Assembly: GCF_016908465.1 (NCBI RefSeq)
Contig: NZ_JAFBDY010000005.1
Coordinates: 124,001-188,000 of the forward strand
Direction of reading: 5' to 3'
DNA from: Lysinibacillus composti
GTDB lineage: Bacteria; Bacillota; Bacilli; Bacillales_A; Planococcaceae
DNA: 64,000 nucleotides
Shown: positions 1-8,146 of the stretch, one piece after another
How positions within the stretch are numbered: position 1 is the stretch's first letter
Layout: each line of letters starts with the position of its first letter
The notes under the pieces: generated by a model
What the model was told of the DNA's origin: nothing
Databases searched by the model: none
The model's input: the letters and a program-made list of their open reading frames with translations, nothing else
Program-made: the position numbers and the translations under genes

Positions 1-368
1 TGGATACACCGGGTATTTTATGGCCGAAATTTGAAGATCAAGAAGTTGGTTTAAAACTTGCTATTACAGGTGCCATAAAAGATACGATTATTAATATGGA
101 AGATTTAGCAGTGTACGGACTTCGCTTCTTATCCATCCACTATCCTAACCGAATGGAAGAACGATATGGTATTACATTTGTCGACGAAGATTTAGTAAAA
201 ACATTTGACCATATTGGAAAGTTACGAAGAGTCTTTGGACCAGGTGGAGAAATTGACTATGACCAAGTTGCCGAAATTATCGTACGCGATATTCGTAACC
301 AACATCTAGGAAATTTATCTTTTGACCATGTGGCCGAGCAATTAGAAAAAGAAGCATTAGAACAATAA
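1..368 (+). CDS. rbgA: Ribosome biogenesis GTPase RbgA (YlqF), 3' part only
   Basis: Partial gene; the reading frame enters at base 3 and 121 codons remain up to TAA. The visible part opens with [10 protein letters not shown], the G3 motif of the circularly permuted YlqF GTPases, in which G3 comes late in the G domain, followed by the family's helical C-terminal domain ([12 protein letters not shown] onward). RbgA is needed for late assembly of the 50S ribosomal subunit in Bacillus. The G4, G5 and G1 motifs lie outside the window and cannot be checked. A strong terminator follows directly. In B. subtilis the next gene is rnhB; here a repeat array and a leftward lipoprotein gene come between. 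Confidence 0.93.
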   Translation, partial: DTPGILWPKFEDQEVGLKLAITGAIKDTIINMEDLAVYGLRFLSIHYPNRMEERYGITFVDEDLVKTFDHIGKLRRVFGPGGEIDYDQVAEIIVRDIRNQHLGNLSFDHVAEQLEKEALEQ

Positions 369-375
369 ATAAATG

Positions 376-416
376 CCCCTTAGAAAGATGAACATTCTAA
401 GGGGTTTTCTTATTTT
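376..416 (+). terminator. Rho-independent terminator of rbgA
   Basis: Perfect 10-bp stem CCCCTTAGAA / TTCTAAGGGG (376-385 and 395-404) with a 9-nt loop, followed by TTTTCTTATTTT. It begins 8 bases after the rbgA stop. Confidence 0.9.
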
Positions 417-473
417 ATAGGAGCAGTTCAGGCTACTCTGCTAGTTGGGAGGCAATTGCAAATACAAGGATGT

Positions 474-897
474 AAGCAATGAAGACCCAAACAGGAGTAA
501 CCTTTATGAAGTAGGGTCTATGAAGACCCAATCAGGAGAAACAAGTATGAAAAAAGGTCTTCATATAGGCAATGAAGACCCAAACAGGCAAATTAATTAT
601 GGAAAAAGGTTTTCATGTAGGCAATGAAGACGCAAACAGGAGAAACCAGTATGGAAAAAGGTTTTCATGTAGGCAATGAAGACGCAAACAGGAGAAACCA
701 GTATGGAAAAAGGTCTTCATTTAGGTGATGAAGAGAAGACCCGAAAAAGAAAAGTAGCTATGAAAAAAGGTCTTCATATAGGCGATGAAGACCTAAATAG
801 GAAAAGTAATTAAGAAAAAGGTCTTCATGCAGACCATGAAGACCCAAAAAGGAAACACAATCATGAGAAAAGGCCTTCACCCTATCAGTGAAGACCA
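474..897. repeat. Tandem array of 52-bp palindromic repeats (array 1)
   Basis: Well-formed units carry GGTCTTCAT, a 7-nt loop and ATGAAGACC, separated by a 27-nt spacer of the type CAAACAGGAGAAACCAGTAT followed by GGAAAAA. Left arms start at 556, 608, 660, 712, 769, 820 and 872, so the period is 52, 52, 52, 57, 51 and 52 bp. Two degenerate units precede at about 480-525. Some copies have GGTTTTCAT/ATGAAGACG, where one arm pair no longer matches perfectly. The spacers are near-identical, so this is not a CRISPR array. It fills the gap between the rbgA terminator and the leftward lipoprotein gene. No credible gene lies in it. Function unknown. Confidence 0.88.
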
Positions 898-961
898 TAA
901 TAGATAAAGCATAAAGTGATGAACTACAAAAGAAACGTCTACCACCACACATCAGCTTACA

Positions 962-1480
962 TTATGCTGGCATTTCAGTTGGTGTTGGTGCTGCATATTG
1001 ACCGTTCGAGTATTTGGCATCAATTGCTTCGCGGATTTCTTTTAAAGATTTTCCATCTTGATATAGTTGGACAGATTCAACCGCGATTTCAAGACATACT
1101 TGGCAACGTGTGCCGTGGTCGTCCCAAACAATTGAACCATCATCACGTGTTTCGGCGATAAAGCAATTTAAATTACTGCGATGTCCAGCTGAATCTCCAC
1201 ATCCACAATAACAAGGCATCCATTGTAAAATATCCGTAGCTTTTCCCGCTACTTGATAAACAAGGCGAATATCTTCATGTTTCGAATCTAAAAACTTCGG
1301 TAATTCCTCAGCTGAAGCCGTCACTTCCTGTAAATCACCAGAAAGATGATTGTGCATCTCTTCTGCGGATGAATTTTCTCCCGACTTCTCTTCATGGTGT
1401 TCATGTTCAGGATCAGATGCATTACTACATGCGGATAATATTAAAATAAATATGGCAAAAAGAGGTACTAGTTTTTTCAT
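962..1480 (-). CDS. PCYCGC-motif lipoprotein
   Basis: A 172-residue exported lipoprotein encoded leftward. A Lys-rich N-terminus and hydrophobic segment end in the lipobox LSAC (Cys about residue 17), followed by a His/Glu-rich linker (EHEHHEEKSGENSS). The C-terminal half carries the signature PCYCGC with GHRSNLNCF and CQVCLEIA, typical of the PCYCGC family seen in Bacillales; the clustered Cys and His suggest metal binding or redox work on the outer membrane face, but no function is established. The start is supported by AGGAGG read on the minus strand (1488-1493), 7 bases before ATG. It is the only convincing leftward gene in the window and separates rbgA from rnhB. Confidence 0.85.
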   Translation of the reverse strand: MKKLVPLFAIFILILSACSNASDPEHEHHEEKSGENSSAEEMHNHLSGDLQEVTASAEELPKFLDSKHEDIRLVYQVAGKATDILQWMPCYCGCGDSAGHRSNLNCFIAETRDDGSIVWDDHGTRCQVCLEIAVESVQLYQDGKSLKEIREAIDAKYSNGQYAAPTPTEMPA

Positions 1481-1774
1481 GAATAAATCCTCCTAATTGT
1501 AGTACAGATCGATTTTGAATTGTTACAATAGGTACGGTAACTATGTCTTCATTATAGTGGAGATGTTTTAAGAAAAAATATATTTGAATTAATATACATA
1601 ATAATGTCAAATTATCTACTTTTAGTAAAGTCCTCTGCTCTAAAGATTTAGTGAGGCTTCGATTCTAACCCGGATTTGGTAGAAGAAAGTATATTTTGGT
1701 TTATAGGAGTTCATTCAAACTCTCCAATTGATGTCGATAATAACAATAGAAAAGTTAAGGAAGTGCAAGTACAT

Positions 1775-2563
1775 ATGGCTAAAACAATTAAGGAAATAAC
1801 CCAGCTTTTGAATGAAGCAACAGCTTACGAAGAATGGATGGAAGACATTCAAAAAGACGAACGTTCCGGTGTTCAAAAAGCGTGGCAACAATGGAAGAAT
1901 CGAATGGAAAAACGAGAAAAAGTGAAAGAAGAACATCGTCATAAGGTGTCATTTGATGCTTCATTTTCACCTTTTGAGGGAGCGTTTGTTGCAGGGGTTG
2001 ATGAAGCGGGGCGTGGCCCATTAGCAGGACCGGTCGTAACGGCAGCCGTAATATTACCAACTGACTGTGAAGCGTTAATCGGAATTAACGATTCTAAACA
2101 ATTATCAAAAAATATGAGAGAAGCATTTGCGAAGACTATTAAAGAACATGCCATTAGCTACTCGATTCATTTTCAAAGTCCAGAAGAAATTGATCGTTTG
2201 AATATATACGAAGCAACGAAACAATCGATGAAAACAAGTATTGAAACATTGGACATACAACCACATTACGTCATTATTGATGCAATGACTTTACCAATAC
2301 AGATTCCACAAAAGTCTATCATCAAAGGTGATGCAAAAAGTTTAGCCATTGCGGCGGCTTCTATTTTAGCCAAACAAGCCCGTGATCAATATATGGAAGA
2401 CTTACATAAACAATACCCTCACTATGGTTTTGACCAAAATGCAGGCTATGGAACAAAACAGCATTTAGAAGCACTTGATCAATATGGCCCAACTGAGCAT
2501 CACCGGAAAAGCTTTGAACCAATCAAATCTATGTTTATTAAACAAGGGGCATTGCCTATATGA
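1775..2563 (+). CDS. rnhB: Ribonuclease HII
   Basis: RNase HII (262 residues) removes RNA from RNA/DNA hybrids and single ribonucleotides from DNA. The catalytic DEAGRG motif (Asp76-Glu77) lies in AGVDEAGRGPLAGP; a further acidic residue follows in YVIIDAMTLP, and the family C-terminal YPHYGFDQNAGYGT is present. An N-terminal extension of about 70 residues rich in charge is normal for Bacillus RnhB. The open frame extends upstream to 1676, but the ATG at 1775 begins MAKTIKEI, matches the family N-terminus and has AGGAAG upstream, so it was chosen. The stop overlaps the ylqG start (ATGA), indicating translational coupling. Confidence 0.95.
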   Translation: MAKTIKEITQLLNEATAYEEWMEDIQKDERSGVQKAWQQWKNRMEKREKVKEEHRHKVSFDASFSPFEGAFVAGVDEAGRGPLAGPVVTAAVILPTDCEALIGINDSKQLSKNMREAFAKTIKEHAISYSIHFQSPEEIDRLNIYEATKQSMKTSIETLDIQPHYVIIDAMTLPIQIPQKSIIKGDAKSLAIAAASILAKQARDQYMEDLHKQYPHYGFDQNAGYGTKQHLEALDQYGPTEHHRKSFEPIKSMFIKQGALPI

Positions 2564-4452
2564 CATATACATCATTTAATCCGATACAAACACAAACTAC
2601 GGTGCAACAAAATCAACCACTAACATTAAAGCAAGGACAAGTGTTTCATGGGACGATCAAAAAATTGTATCCGGATCAAATGGCTGAGATACAAATAGGC
2701 TCACATAAACTTTTTGCAAAGCTAGAAACACCATTGAAAGCCGGAGATTCGCATTTTTTTCAAGTGTCGAACATGAACCCTCAAGCGGAGCTGAAAGTCG
2801 TTTCTGGCCCAATGTCGCCAAGTTTAGGTCAAACCCAGCAAATTCAGCAACTTTTAGATGTGATGAACTTGCCTAAATCTACTGAAATACAGCAAATTCT
2901 TTCACATTTTGTCAAACAACAAATTCCTATTTCAAAAGATCAGTTACTAAATGCGGAAGTGTGGATCAAGAATTTATCAAATGGAATGACAAAAGACGAG
3001 GCGATGTCGGCTTTACAAAAAATGATCGAATTAAAAATGCCTTATACAAATGAAGTGTTTAAAGCTTTAATAATGGGAACAAAGACAAGTGGGATGTCTG
3101 CTTCGTTGCAAACTTTCATGCAACAATTAGCAAACGAAACCAATATAGAAGTACAAACGAAATCAAATCTTATGCAACAGCTTCAACAGATAACGAAACC
3201 TTTAGAACAAGAGGTTGGAGGAGTGGCACTAGCCCGAACTTTACAGGTGTTAACGAATCCATCTGAAACAAATGCCAATAAGCTTCAAGCATTGAATTTA
3301 ATGAAAGAAGCGGGGGTTATACCAAAAAGTGCAACTGTTCAAAATTGGTTGTCTCATAGTTTCGGGCAAATCACATCGCAGAATAATGATGCTACAAATC
3401 AATCAACTGCAGGACAATTAATTCAATTAATTTCTAAAATTAATGGAGAAAATATTTCTCAAACGTTGAACCAAGTGAAATCATGGATAGGTGATCAACA
3501 ACTATTAACGGCAAGTCAAAAAGTAGAACTGCAGCAAGTCATTGCACGGTTTGAAAAATTGCCTCATGTAGGGAATTCTAGTGAACTATTTGCAAAACAG
3601 GTACATGAACAATTGATGAAAGCTTTTTCTACAAATGCTACTAGTCAATTGTTTACTACGGATCAGGCAGGTTTGTCTTCCAAGGAGCATCTTGCCTCAC
3701 TTTTACAACCAAATCATGTGAATAGCGCTCTTTTATTGAACGTTGCCCAAAAAGGAAATGACTCTTCACAACCACCCGTGCAAAATATGATGCTGCAAGT
3801 CGAGGCTCAGGTTCAAGATGGTATAAATCGGGGTGCAATGGAACAAGCCATTAAATCTGTATTAAAAGATTTAGGACTAAGCTATGAAGCAGCATTAAAT
3901 CAAAAAGAGTCAAACACTCAAACAATCAATCAAACGTTAAAACCTCAACTATTATCTCTGTTACAAGACCCTGTTATATCTCAAGGATTAAGAGAGTCGG
4001 CAGATCATTTGATGGCTAGGTTAAACGGAATGCAACTCCTTTCAGGTGAAAACGGTCATCAACACCAAATCGTCATGCAGATTCCGTTACAATTTTTCGG
4101 GAAACAAATGGATGCAACTTTGCAATGGAATGGCAGGATGAAAGAGGATGGAAAAATAGATTCAAATTATGCAAGAATATTATTTTATCTAGATATGGAT
4201 TCTCTTAACGAAACAGTGATTGATATGCACGTTCAAAATCGAATTGTGACGATTACTGTTTTTAATGAAAACGAACATCTAAATTTATTAGCTGAACCAT
4301 TAAAAGCTTCATTAAAGGAAGGTCTCCGAGAGAAGGAATATCAGCTCTCGGGAGTTTTTCTGAAGCCAATGATTCCAAAACAAAGTCATGGCAAAACAAT
4401 TCCTATTCAACAAAAAAATTTACAACAAACCGGGGTGGATATACGGATATGA
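2560..4452 (+). CDS. ylqG: YlqG-like protein with FliK-like C-terminal domain
   Basis: A 630-residue, Gln/Asn-rich, soluble-looking protein in the place of B. subtilis ylqG. The N-terminal 90 residues look like a small beta domain (GQVFHGTIKKLYPDQMAEIQIG). A long helical, low-complexity middle follows. The last 120 residues (from IVMQIPLQFFGKQMDATLQW to LSGVFLKPM) have the layout of the flagellar hook-length FliK C-terminal domain; this is inference from pattern. It overlaps rnhB upstream and ylqH downstream by 4 bases each. The neighbour YlqH resembles the FlhB fragment that FliK talks to, which supports the FliK-like reading. Cellular function unproven. Confidence 0.8.
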   Translation: MTYTSFNPIQTQTTVQQNQPLTLKQGQVFHGTIKKLYPDQMAEIQIGSHKLFAKLETPLKAGDSHFFQVSNMNPQAELKVVSGPMSPSLGQTQQIQQLLDVMNLPKSTEIQQILSHFVKQQIPISKDQLLNAEVWIKNLSNGMTKDEAMSALQKMIELKMPYTNEVFKALIMGTKTSGMSASLQTFMQQLANETNIEVQTKSNLMQQLQQITKPLEQEVGGVALARTLQVLTNPSETNANKLQALNLMKEAGVIPKSATVQNWLSHSFGQITSQNNDATNQSTAGQLIQLISKINGENISQTLNQVKSWIGDQQLLTASQKVELQQVIARFEKLPHVGNSSELFAKQVHEQLMKAFSTNATSQLFTTDQAGLSSKEHLASLLQPNHVNSALLLNVAQKGNDSSQPPVQNMMLQVEAQVQDGINRGAMEQAIKSVLKDLGLSYEAALNQKESNTQTINQTLKPQLLSLLQDPVISQGLRESADHLMARLNGMQLLSGENGHQHQIVMQIPLQFFGKQMDATLQWNGRMKEDGKIDSNYARILFYLDMDSLNETVIDMHVQNRIVTITVFNENEHLNLLAEPLKASLKEGLREKEYQLSGVFLKPMIPKQSHGKTIPIQQKNLQQTGVDIRI

Positions 4453-4748
4453 GTGGGAAAAAATTTGTCCGTAACGAGGCAATTGCATTGTCCTATAATC
4501 CTGAAACAACTAGCGGTCCCGTCGTTGTTGCAAAGGGAAAAGGGAAAATTGCAAATAACATATTGGAGCAAGCAACATTGCATGATGTACCTATTTATGA
4601 AGATCCAAATCTAGTTCAACTATTAGGACAACTGGATTTAAATGAGTCGATTCCTGAAGAATTATATCAAGCAGTGGCAGAGGTTTTTGCTTTTATTTAC
4701 AGATTAGATCAGCAGCATCAGTCATTTCAAAAGAAATCAAAACTATAA
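4449..4748 (+). CDS. ylqH: YlqH, FlhB C-terminal-domain-like protein
   Basis: A 99-residue protein resembling the part of FlhB after its autocleavage site. The stretch from AIALSYNPETTSGPVVVAKG to IPEELYQAVAEVFAFIYRL parallels AICLKYDDTSMDAPKVVAKG to VPEEFFKAVAEILAYVYRI in the FlhB encoded at 32622-33710. There are no membrane segments and no NPTH cleavage motif, so it would be born in the form FlhB reaches only after cleavage. Start ATG overlaps the ylqG stop. The family is known in Bacillales as FlhB-like or EscU/YscU/HrcU-like; whether it acts in flagellar export is not established. Confidence 0.85.
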   Translation: MSGKKFVRNEAIALSYNPETTSGPVVVAKGKGKIANNILEQATLHDVPIYEDPNLVQLLGQLDLNESIPEELYQAVAEVFAFIYRLDQQHQSFQKKSKL

Positions 4749-4756
4749 GATTGAAA

Positions 4757-4822
4757 ATAAAACTAGTTTTCTCTTATTTGAGAGTGTATTATGTAATAAA
4801 ACGAGAAAAAACTTGTTTTTAT
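4757..4822 (+). terminator. Possible weak AT-rich hairpin after ylqH
   Basis: ATAAAACTAGTTTTCTC (4757-4773) is nearly the reverse complement of the stretch at 4803-4822 (GAGAAAAAACTTGTTTTTAT). The stem is AT-rich, interrupted and far apart, ending in TTTTTATT. It could end the rnhB-ylqG-ylqH unit in either direction, but it is not a classical terminator. Confidence 0.35.
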
Positions 4823-4836
4823 TACAATGATAGACA

Positions 4837-4864
4837 TTGTCAGAATGTTTGTATAAAATAGTAT
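4837..4864 (+). promoter_or_regulatory. Possible SigA promoter for sucCD
   Basis: TTGTCA (4837-4842), 16 bases, TAGTAT (4859-4864), lying 40 bases before sucC. The match to TTGACA/TATAAT is moderate and the region is AT-rich, so chance matches are likely. Confidence 0.35.
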
Positions 4865-4904
4865 TTGAGGAAATGATTTTCAATTGGCGGATGGGAGGAT
4901 TTAT

Positions 4905-6062
4905 ATGAATATCCACGAGTATCAGGGGAAAGAAATACTTAGAAAATACGGAGTAGCAGTACCGAATGGTAGCGTTGCTTTTTCACCGGAAGAAGCAGTA
5001 AAAGTTGCAAAAGAGTTAGGTGCTAGCGTTACTGTTGTAAAAGCACAAATCCACGCAGGTGGCCGCGGTAAAGCGGGCGGTGTGAAAATTGCAAAGAACT
5101 TAGAAGAAGTTCGTGCTTATGCAAAAGAATTACTAGGGAAAATACTAGTAACTCACCAAACAGGTCCAGAAGGTAAAGAAGTAAAACGTCTTTATATTGA
5201 AGAAGGATCTGATATTAGAAAAGAATATTATTTAAGTCTTGTTTTAGATAGAGCTACATCTAGAGTGACTCTAATGGGTTCTGAAGAAGGCGGAATGGAT
5301 ATTGAAGAAGTAGCTGAAGCTACTCCTGAGAAGATCTTTAAAGAAGTTGTAGATCCAGTTACAGGGTTAACACCATTCCAAGCACGTCGAATGGCGTTTA
5401 ACATGAATATCCCACCTAAGTTAGTAAATAAAGCAGCCAAATTAATGCTTGGCTTATATCAAGCATTTGTCGATAAAGATGCGTCAATTGTTGAAATTAA
5501 TCCTCTAGTTGTGACAGGTAATGATGAAGTAGTGGCACTTGATGCGAAATTTAACTTCGATGCAAATGCATTATATCGTCACAAAGACATTGTAGAATTA
5601 CGTGATTACGATGAAGAAGATCCAAAAGAAATTGAAGCATCAAAATATGATTTAAGCTATATTCCTTTAGATGGCAACATTGGCTGCATGGTAAATGGCG
5701 CAGGTCTTGCTATGGCTACTATGGATACAATTAGTTATTACGGCGGACAACCCGCGAACTTCCTTGACGTTGGGGGCGGTGCTACAGCCGAAAAAGTAAC
5801 AGAAGCATTCAAAATTATCTTATCTGACCCAAATGTGAAAGGGATCTTTGTTAACATCTTTGGAGGCATCATGAAATGTGATGTTATTGCAGAAGGGGTT
5901 ATTACAGCTGCAAAAGAAGTTGGATTACAAGTGCCTTTAGTTGTTCGATTAGAAGGAACAAACGTAGATCTTGGGAAAGAATTATTAAACGCTTCTGGCT
6001 TAAACATTGTAGCCGCAGACTCAATGGCTGATGGCGCGCAAAAAATTGTAAAACTAGTATAA
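4905..6062 (+). CDS. sucC: Succinyl-CoA synthetase beta subunit
   Basis: The beta subunit (385 residues, same length as in B. subtilis) of the ADP-forming succinate-CoA ligase of the TCA cycle. It has the N-terminal ATP-grasp ([50 protein letters not shown]) and the C-terminal ligase domain ([22 protein letters not shown]). The frame is open to a TTG at 4884, but the ATG at 4905 has GGGAGG 6 bases upstream and gives the family N-terminus. sucD follows after 25 bases, so both subunits come from one transcript. Confidence 0.97.
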   Translation: MNIHEYQGKEILRKYGVAVPNGSVAFSPEEAVKVAKELGASVTVVKAQIHAGGRGKAGGVKIAKNLEEVRAYAKELLGKILVTHQTGPEGKEVKRLYIEEGSDIRKEYYLSLVLDRATSRVTLMGSEEGGMDIEEVAEATPEKIFKEVVDPVTGLTPFQARRMAFNMNIPPKLVNKAAKLMLGLYQAFVDKDASIVEINPLVVTGNDEVVALDAKFNFDANALYRHKDIVELRDYDEEDPKEIEASKYDLSYIPLDGNIGCMVNGAGLAMATMDTISYYGGQPANFLDVGGGATAEKVTEAFKIILSDPNVKGIFVNIFGGIMKCDVIAEGVITAAKEVGLQVPLVVRLEGTNVDLGKELLNASGLNIVAADSMADGAQKIVKLV

Positions 6063-6087
6063 CCAAAGGAAGGCAGGGGAAAAATGC

Positions 6088-6990
6088 ATGAGTGTTTATA
6101 TTAATAAAGATACGAAAGTAATCGTTCAAGGGATCACAGGGGAAACAGCCCTTTTCCATACAAAGCAAATGTTAGAATACGGTACAAAAATTGTTGCAGG
6201 GGTTACGCCTGGTAAAGCGGGTCAAGAAGCAGAAGGTGTTCCTGTATTTAATACGGTAAAAGACGCTGTTGACGCTACAGGTGCAAACGTTTCGGTTATT
6301 TATGTTCCGGCACCATTCGCAGCAGATGCAATTATGGAAGCAGTAGATGCGGAGTTAGATTTAACAATTTGTATAACTGAACATATTCCTGTCTTAGATA
6401 TGGTGAAAGTTAAGCGTTATATGGAAGGGAAAAAGACTCGCTTAGTGGGTCCAAACTGTCCAGGTGTTATTACAGCGGATGAATGTAAGATTGGTATTAT
6501 GCCAGGTTACATTCATACAAAAGGTCATGTAGGTGTCGTTTCTCGTTCTGGTACGCTTACATATGAAGCTGTACACCAACTTTCACAAGCAGGAATCGGC
6601 CAAACAACAGCTGTTGGGATTGGTGGAGACCCTGTGAATGGGACAAACTTTATTGATGTTTTAACTGAGTTTAATAATGATCCAGAAACATATGCAGTCG
6701 TGATGATTGGTGAAATTGGTGGAACTGCAGAAGAAGAAGCTGCAGAGTGGATTAAAGCAAATATGACAAAACCTGTCGTAGGCTTTATCGGTGGTCAAAC
6801 AGCACCTCCAGGAAAGCGTATGGGACATGCAGGTGCGATTATCTCTGGTGGTAAAGGGACAGCTGCAGAAAAAATTAAAGCTATGAATGCAGCAGATATT
6901 CAAGTTGCTGAAACACCATCTGTTATCGGTGAAACATTAATTAAAGTTTTAAAAGAAAAAGGTCTATACGAAAAATGTAAGACACATTAA
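6088..6990 (+). CDS. sucD: Succinyl-CoA synthetase alpha subunit
   Basis: The alpha subunit (300 residues) binds CoA and carries the phosphohistidine. It has the N-terminal CoA-binding Rossmann fold ([19 protein letters not shown]), the middle GPNCPGVI and SRSGTLTYE signatures, and the active-site His247 in [13 protein letters not shown]. Only 25 bases separate it from sucC, and GGAAGG/GGGG runs precede the ATG. A good terminator follows within 6 bases, closing the sucCD operon. Confidence 0.97.
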   Translation: MSVYINKDTKVIVQGITGETALFHTKQMLEYGTKIVAGVTPGKAGQEAEGVPVFNTVKDAVDATGANVSVIYVPAPFAADAIMEAVDAELDLTICITEHIPVLDMVKVKRYMEGKKTRLVGPNCPGVITADECKIGIMPGYIHTKGHVGVVSRSGTLTYEAVHQLSQAGIGQTTAVGIGGDPVNGTNFIDVLTEFNNDPETYAVVMIGEIGGTAEEEAAEWIKANMTKPVVGFIGGQTAPPGKRMGHAGAIISGGKGTAAEKIKAMNAADIQVAETPSVIGETLIKVLKEKGLYEKCKTH

Positions 6991-6995
6991 AATAG

Positions 6996-7033
6996 AGGTG
7001 TAACACATTAAAAGATGTGTTGCACCTTTTTTC
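6996..7033 (+). terminator. Rho-independent terminator of sucCD
   Basis: AGGTGTAACACAT (6996-7008) pairs with ATGTGTTGCACCT (7015-7027) around a 6-nt loop, apart from one central mismatch, and runs into TTTTTT. Confidence 0.92.
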
Positions 7034-7150
7034 TTGTTGTCCATTTCATTTCAATCAAATCAAATGTGGGTCAACAGTTTAACATCCTTTTCTTATTCCC
7101 TGCATCCTTAAGTTCACCCCAACTTCCTCTAAATTAAAGGAAGTGTTTAA

Positions 7151-8038
7151 ATGAATCAGTCTTTATTTCGATTAGAACAATTGCTTTCCCTCCATTATAT
7201 TTATCCCCTAACTTTAAATAAATTTCAAAAATTACTTCTTGAGATCGGTTCTCTCGACAATCTTCCGCAAGTGACTTCAACAGAATTAGCTAATATTCTA
7301 CAAATTACAACAAATACTGCAAACGCCATTTTAGAAAAATACTCTATGATTTTAAAGAATGATTTAATTTTTGCATATAATTCCCAAAAGATACATGTGG
7401 TACCATATAATCATCCAATGTATCCTAAAAAATTGTTAGAATTAGTTGATCCACCTACCATTTTATATGGAAGAGGAGACATTTCTTTATTACAAAATCC
7501 TAATAAAATTGCCATAATTGGTTCAAGAAAAGCGACAAATTATTCCAAACAAGCCCTAGATTGCATTGTCCCTCCACTCATTGAGCAAAATTTTGTCATT
7601 GTAAGCGGACTAGCAAAAGGGGCGGATAGTTTCGCTCATCGTGCAGCCCTTCAATTTGGTGGAAGAACAATTGGGGTATTAGGACATGGTTTATTTCACC
7701 TCTACCCAAGGGAAAATAGTGAACTAGCTGCTAAAATGGCGATTGATCATTTACTAATTACAGAATATCCTCCATATGTTGGGGTTCAAAAATGGCATTT
7801 TCCAATGAGAAATCGTATTATTAGCGGTATTAGCAATGCGCTTGTTGTCACTGAGTCTTCTTTAAAAAGTGGTACACTAATTACAACAGACCATGCATTG
7901 GAACATGGGAAAGATGTATTTGTTGTTCCTGGACCAATACATTCAGAACAATCAAAAGGGACAAATAAATTGTTAAAAGACGGGGCAATTCCAGTATGGA
8001 ACGGGTATCAAATCATAGAGGAAATCAAATTGTTTTAA
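7151..8038 (+). CDS. dprA: DNA processing protein DprA (Smf)
   Basis: DprA binds incoming single-stranded DNA and loads RecA during transformation. The 295-residue product has an N-terminal helical domain and the Rossmann-like DprA core: IAIIGSRKATNYSKQAL (about 125), IVSGLAKGADSFAHRAAL, TIGVLGHGL, FPMRNRIISGISNALVV and VFVVPGPI. The ATG has AAGGAAG 8 bases upstream. The place between sucD and topA is the conserved one in Bacillales. No com operon signal is visible upstream. Length is normal, with no sign of decay. Confidence 0.95.
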   Translation: MNQSLFRLEQLLSLHYIYPLTLNKFQKLLLEIGSLDNLPQVTSTELANILQITTNTANAILEKYSMILKNDLIFAYNSQKIHVVPYNHPMYPKKLLELVDPPTILYGRGDISLLQNPNKIAIIGSRKATNYSKQALDCIVPPLIEQNFVIVSGLAKGADSFAHRAALQFGGRTIGVLGHGLFHLYPRENSELAAKMAIDHLLITEYPPYVGVQKWHFPMRNRIISGISNALVVTESSLKSGTLITTDHALEHGKDVFVVPGPIHSEQSKGTNKLLKDGAIPVWNGYQIIEEIKLF

Positions 8039-8046
8039 GGTAAATA

Positions 8047-8074
8047 TTGAAAAAAAGTTGCATTATTATAAAAT
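8047..8074 (+). promoter_or_regulatory. Possible SigA promoter for topA
   Basis: TTGAAA (8047-8052), 16 bases, TAAAAT (8069-8074), about 72 bases before topA. An overlapping alternative is TTGCAT (8058-8063) with TATACA (8079-8084), 15 bases apart. Both lie in very AT-rich sequence. Confidence 0.4.
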
Positions 8075-8146
8075 CTGTTATACATTTTGCAACAGGTATT
8101 TATTTATAAAATTTATCAATTTAACCTCTATAAGGGGGAAGTATAG

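Noticed and set aside
445-627. Rightward open frame of 60 codons in array 1
   Set aside because: Built from the repeat units, with no independent support.
474-897. CRISPR array
   Set aside because: Units are regular, but the supposed spacers are nearly identical and the repeat is a short palindrome; no cas genes nearby.
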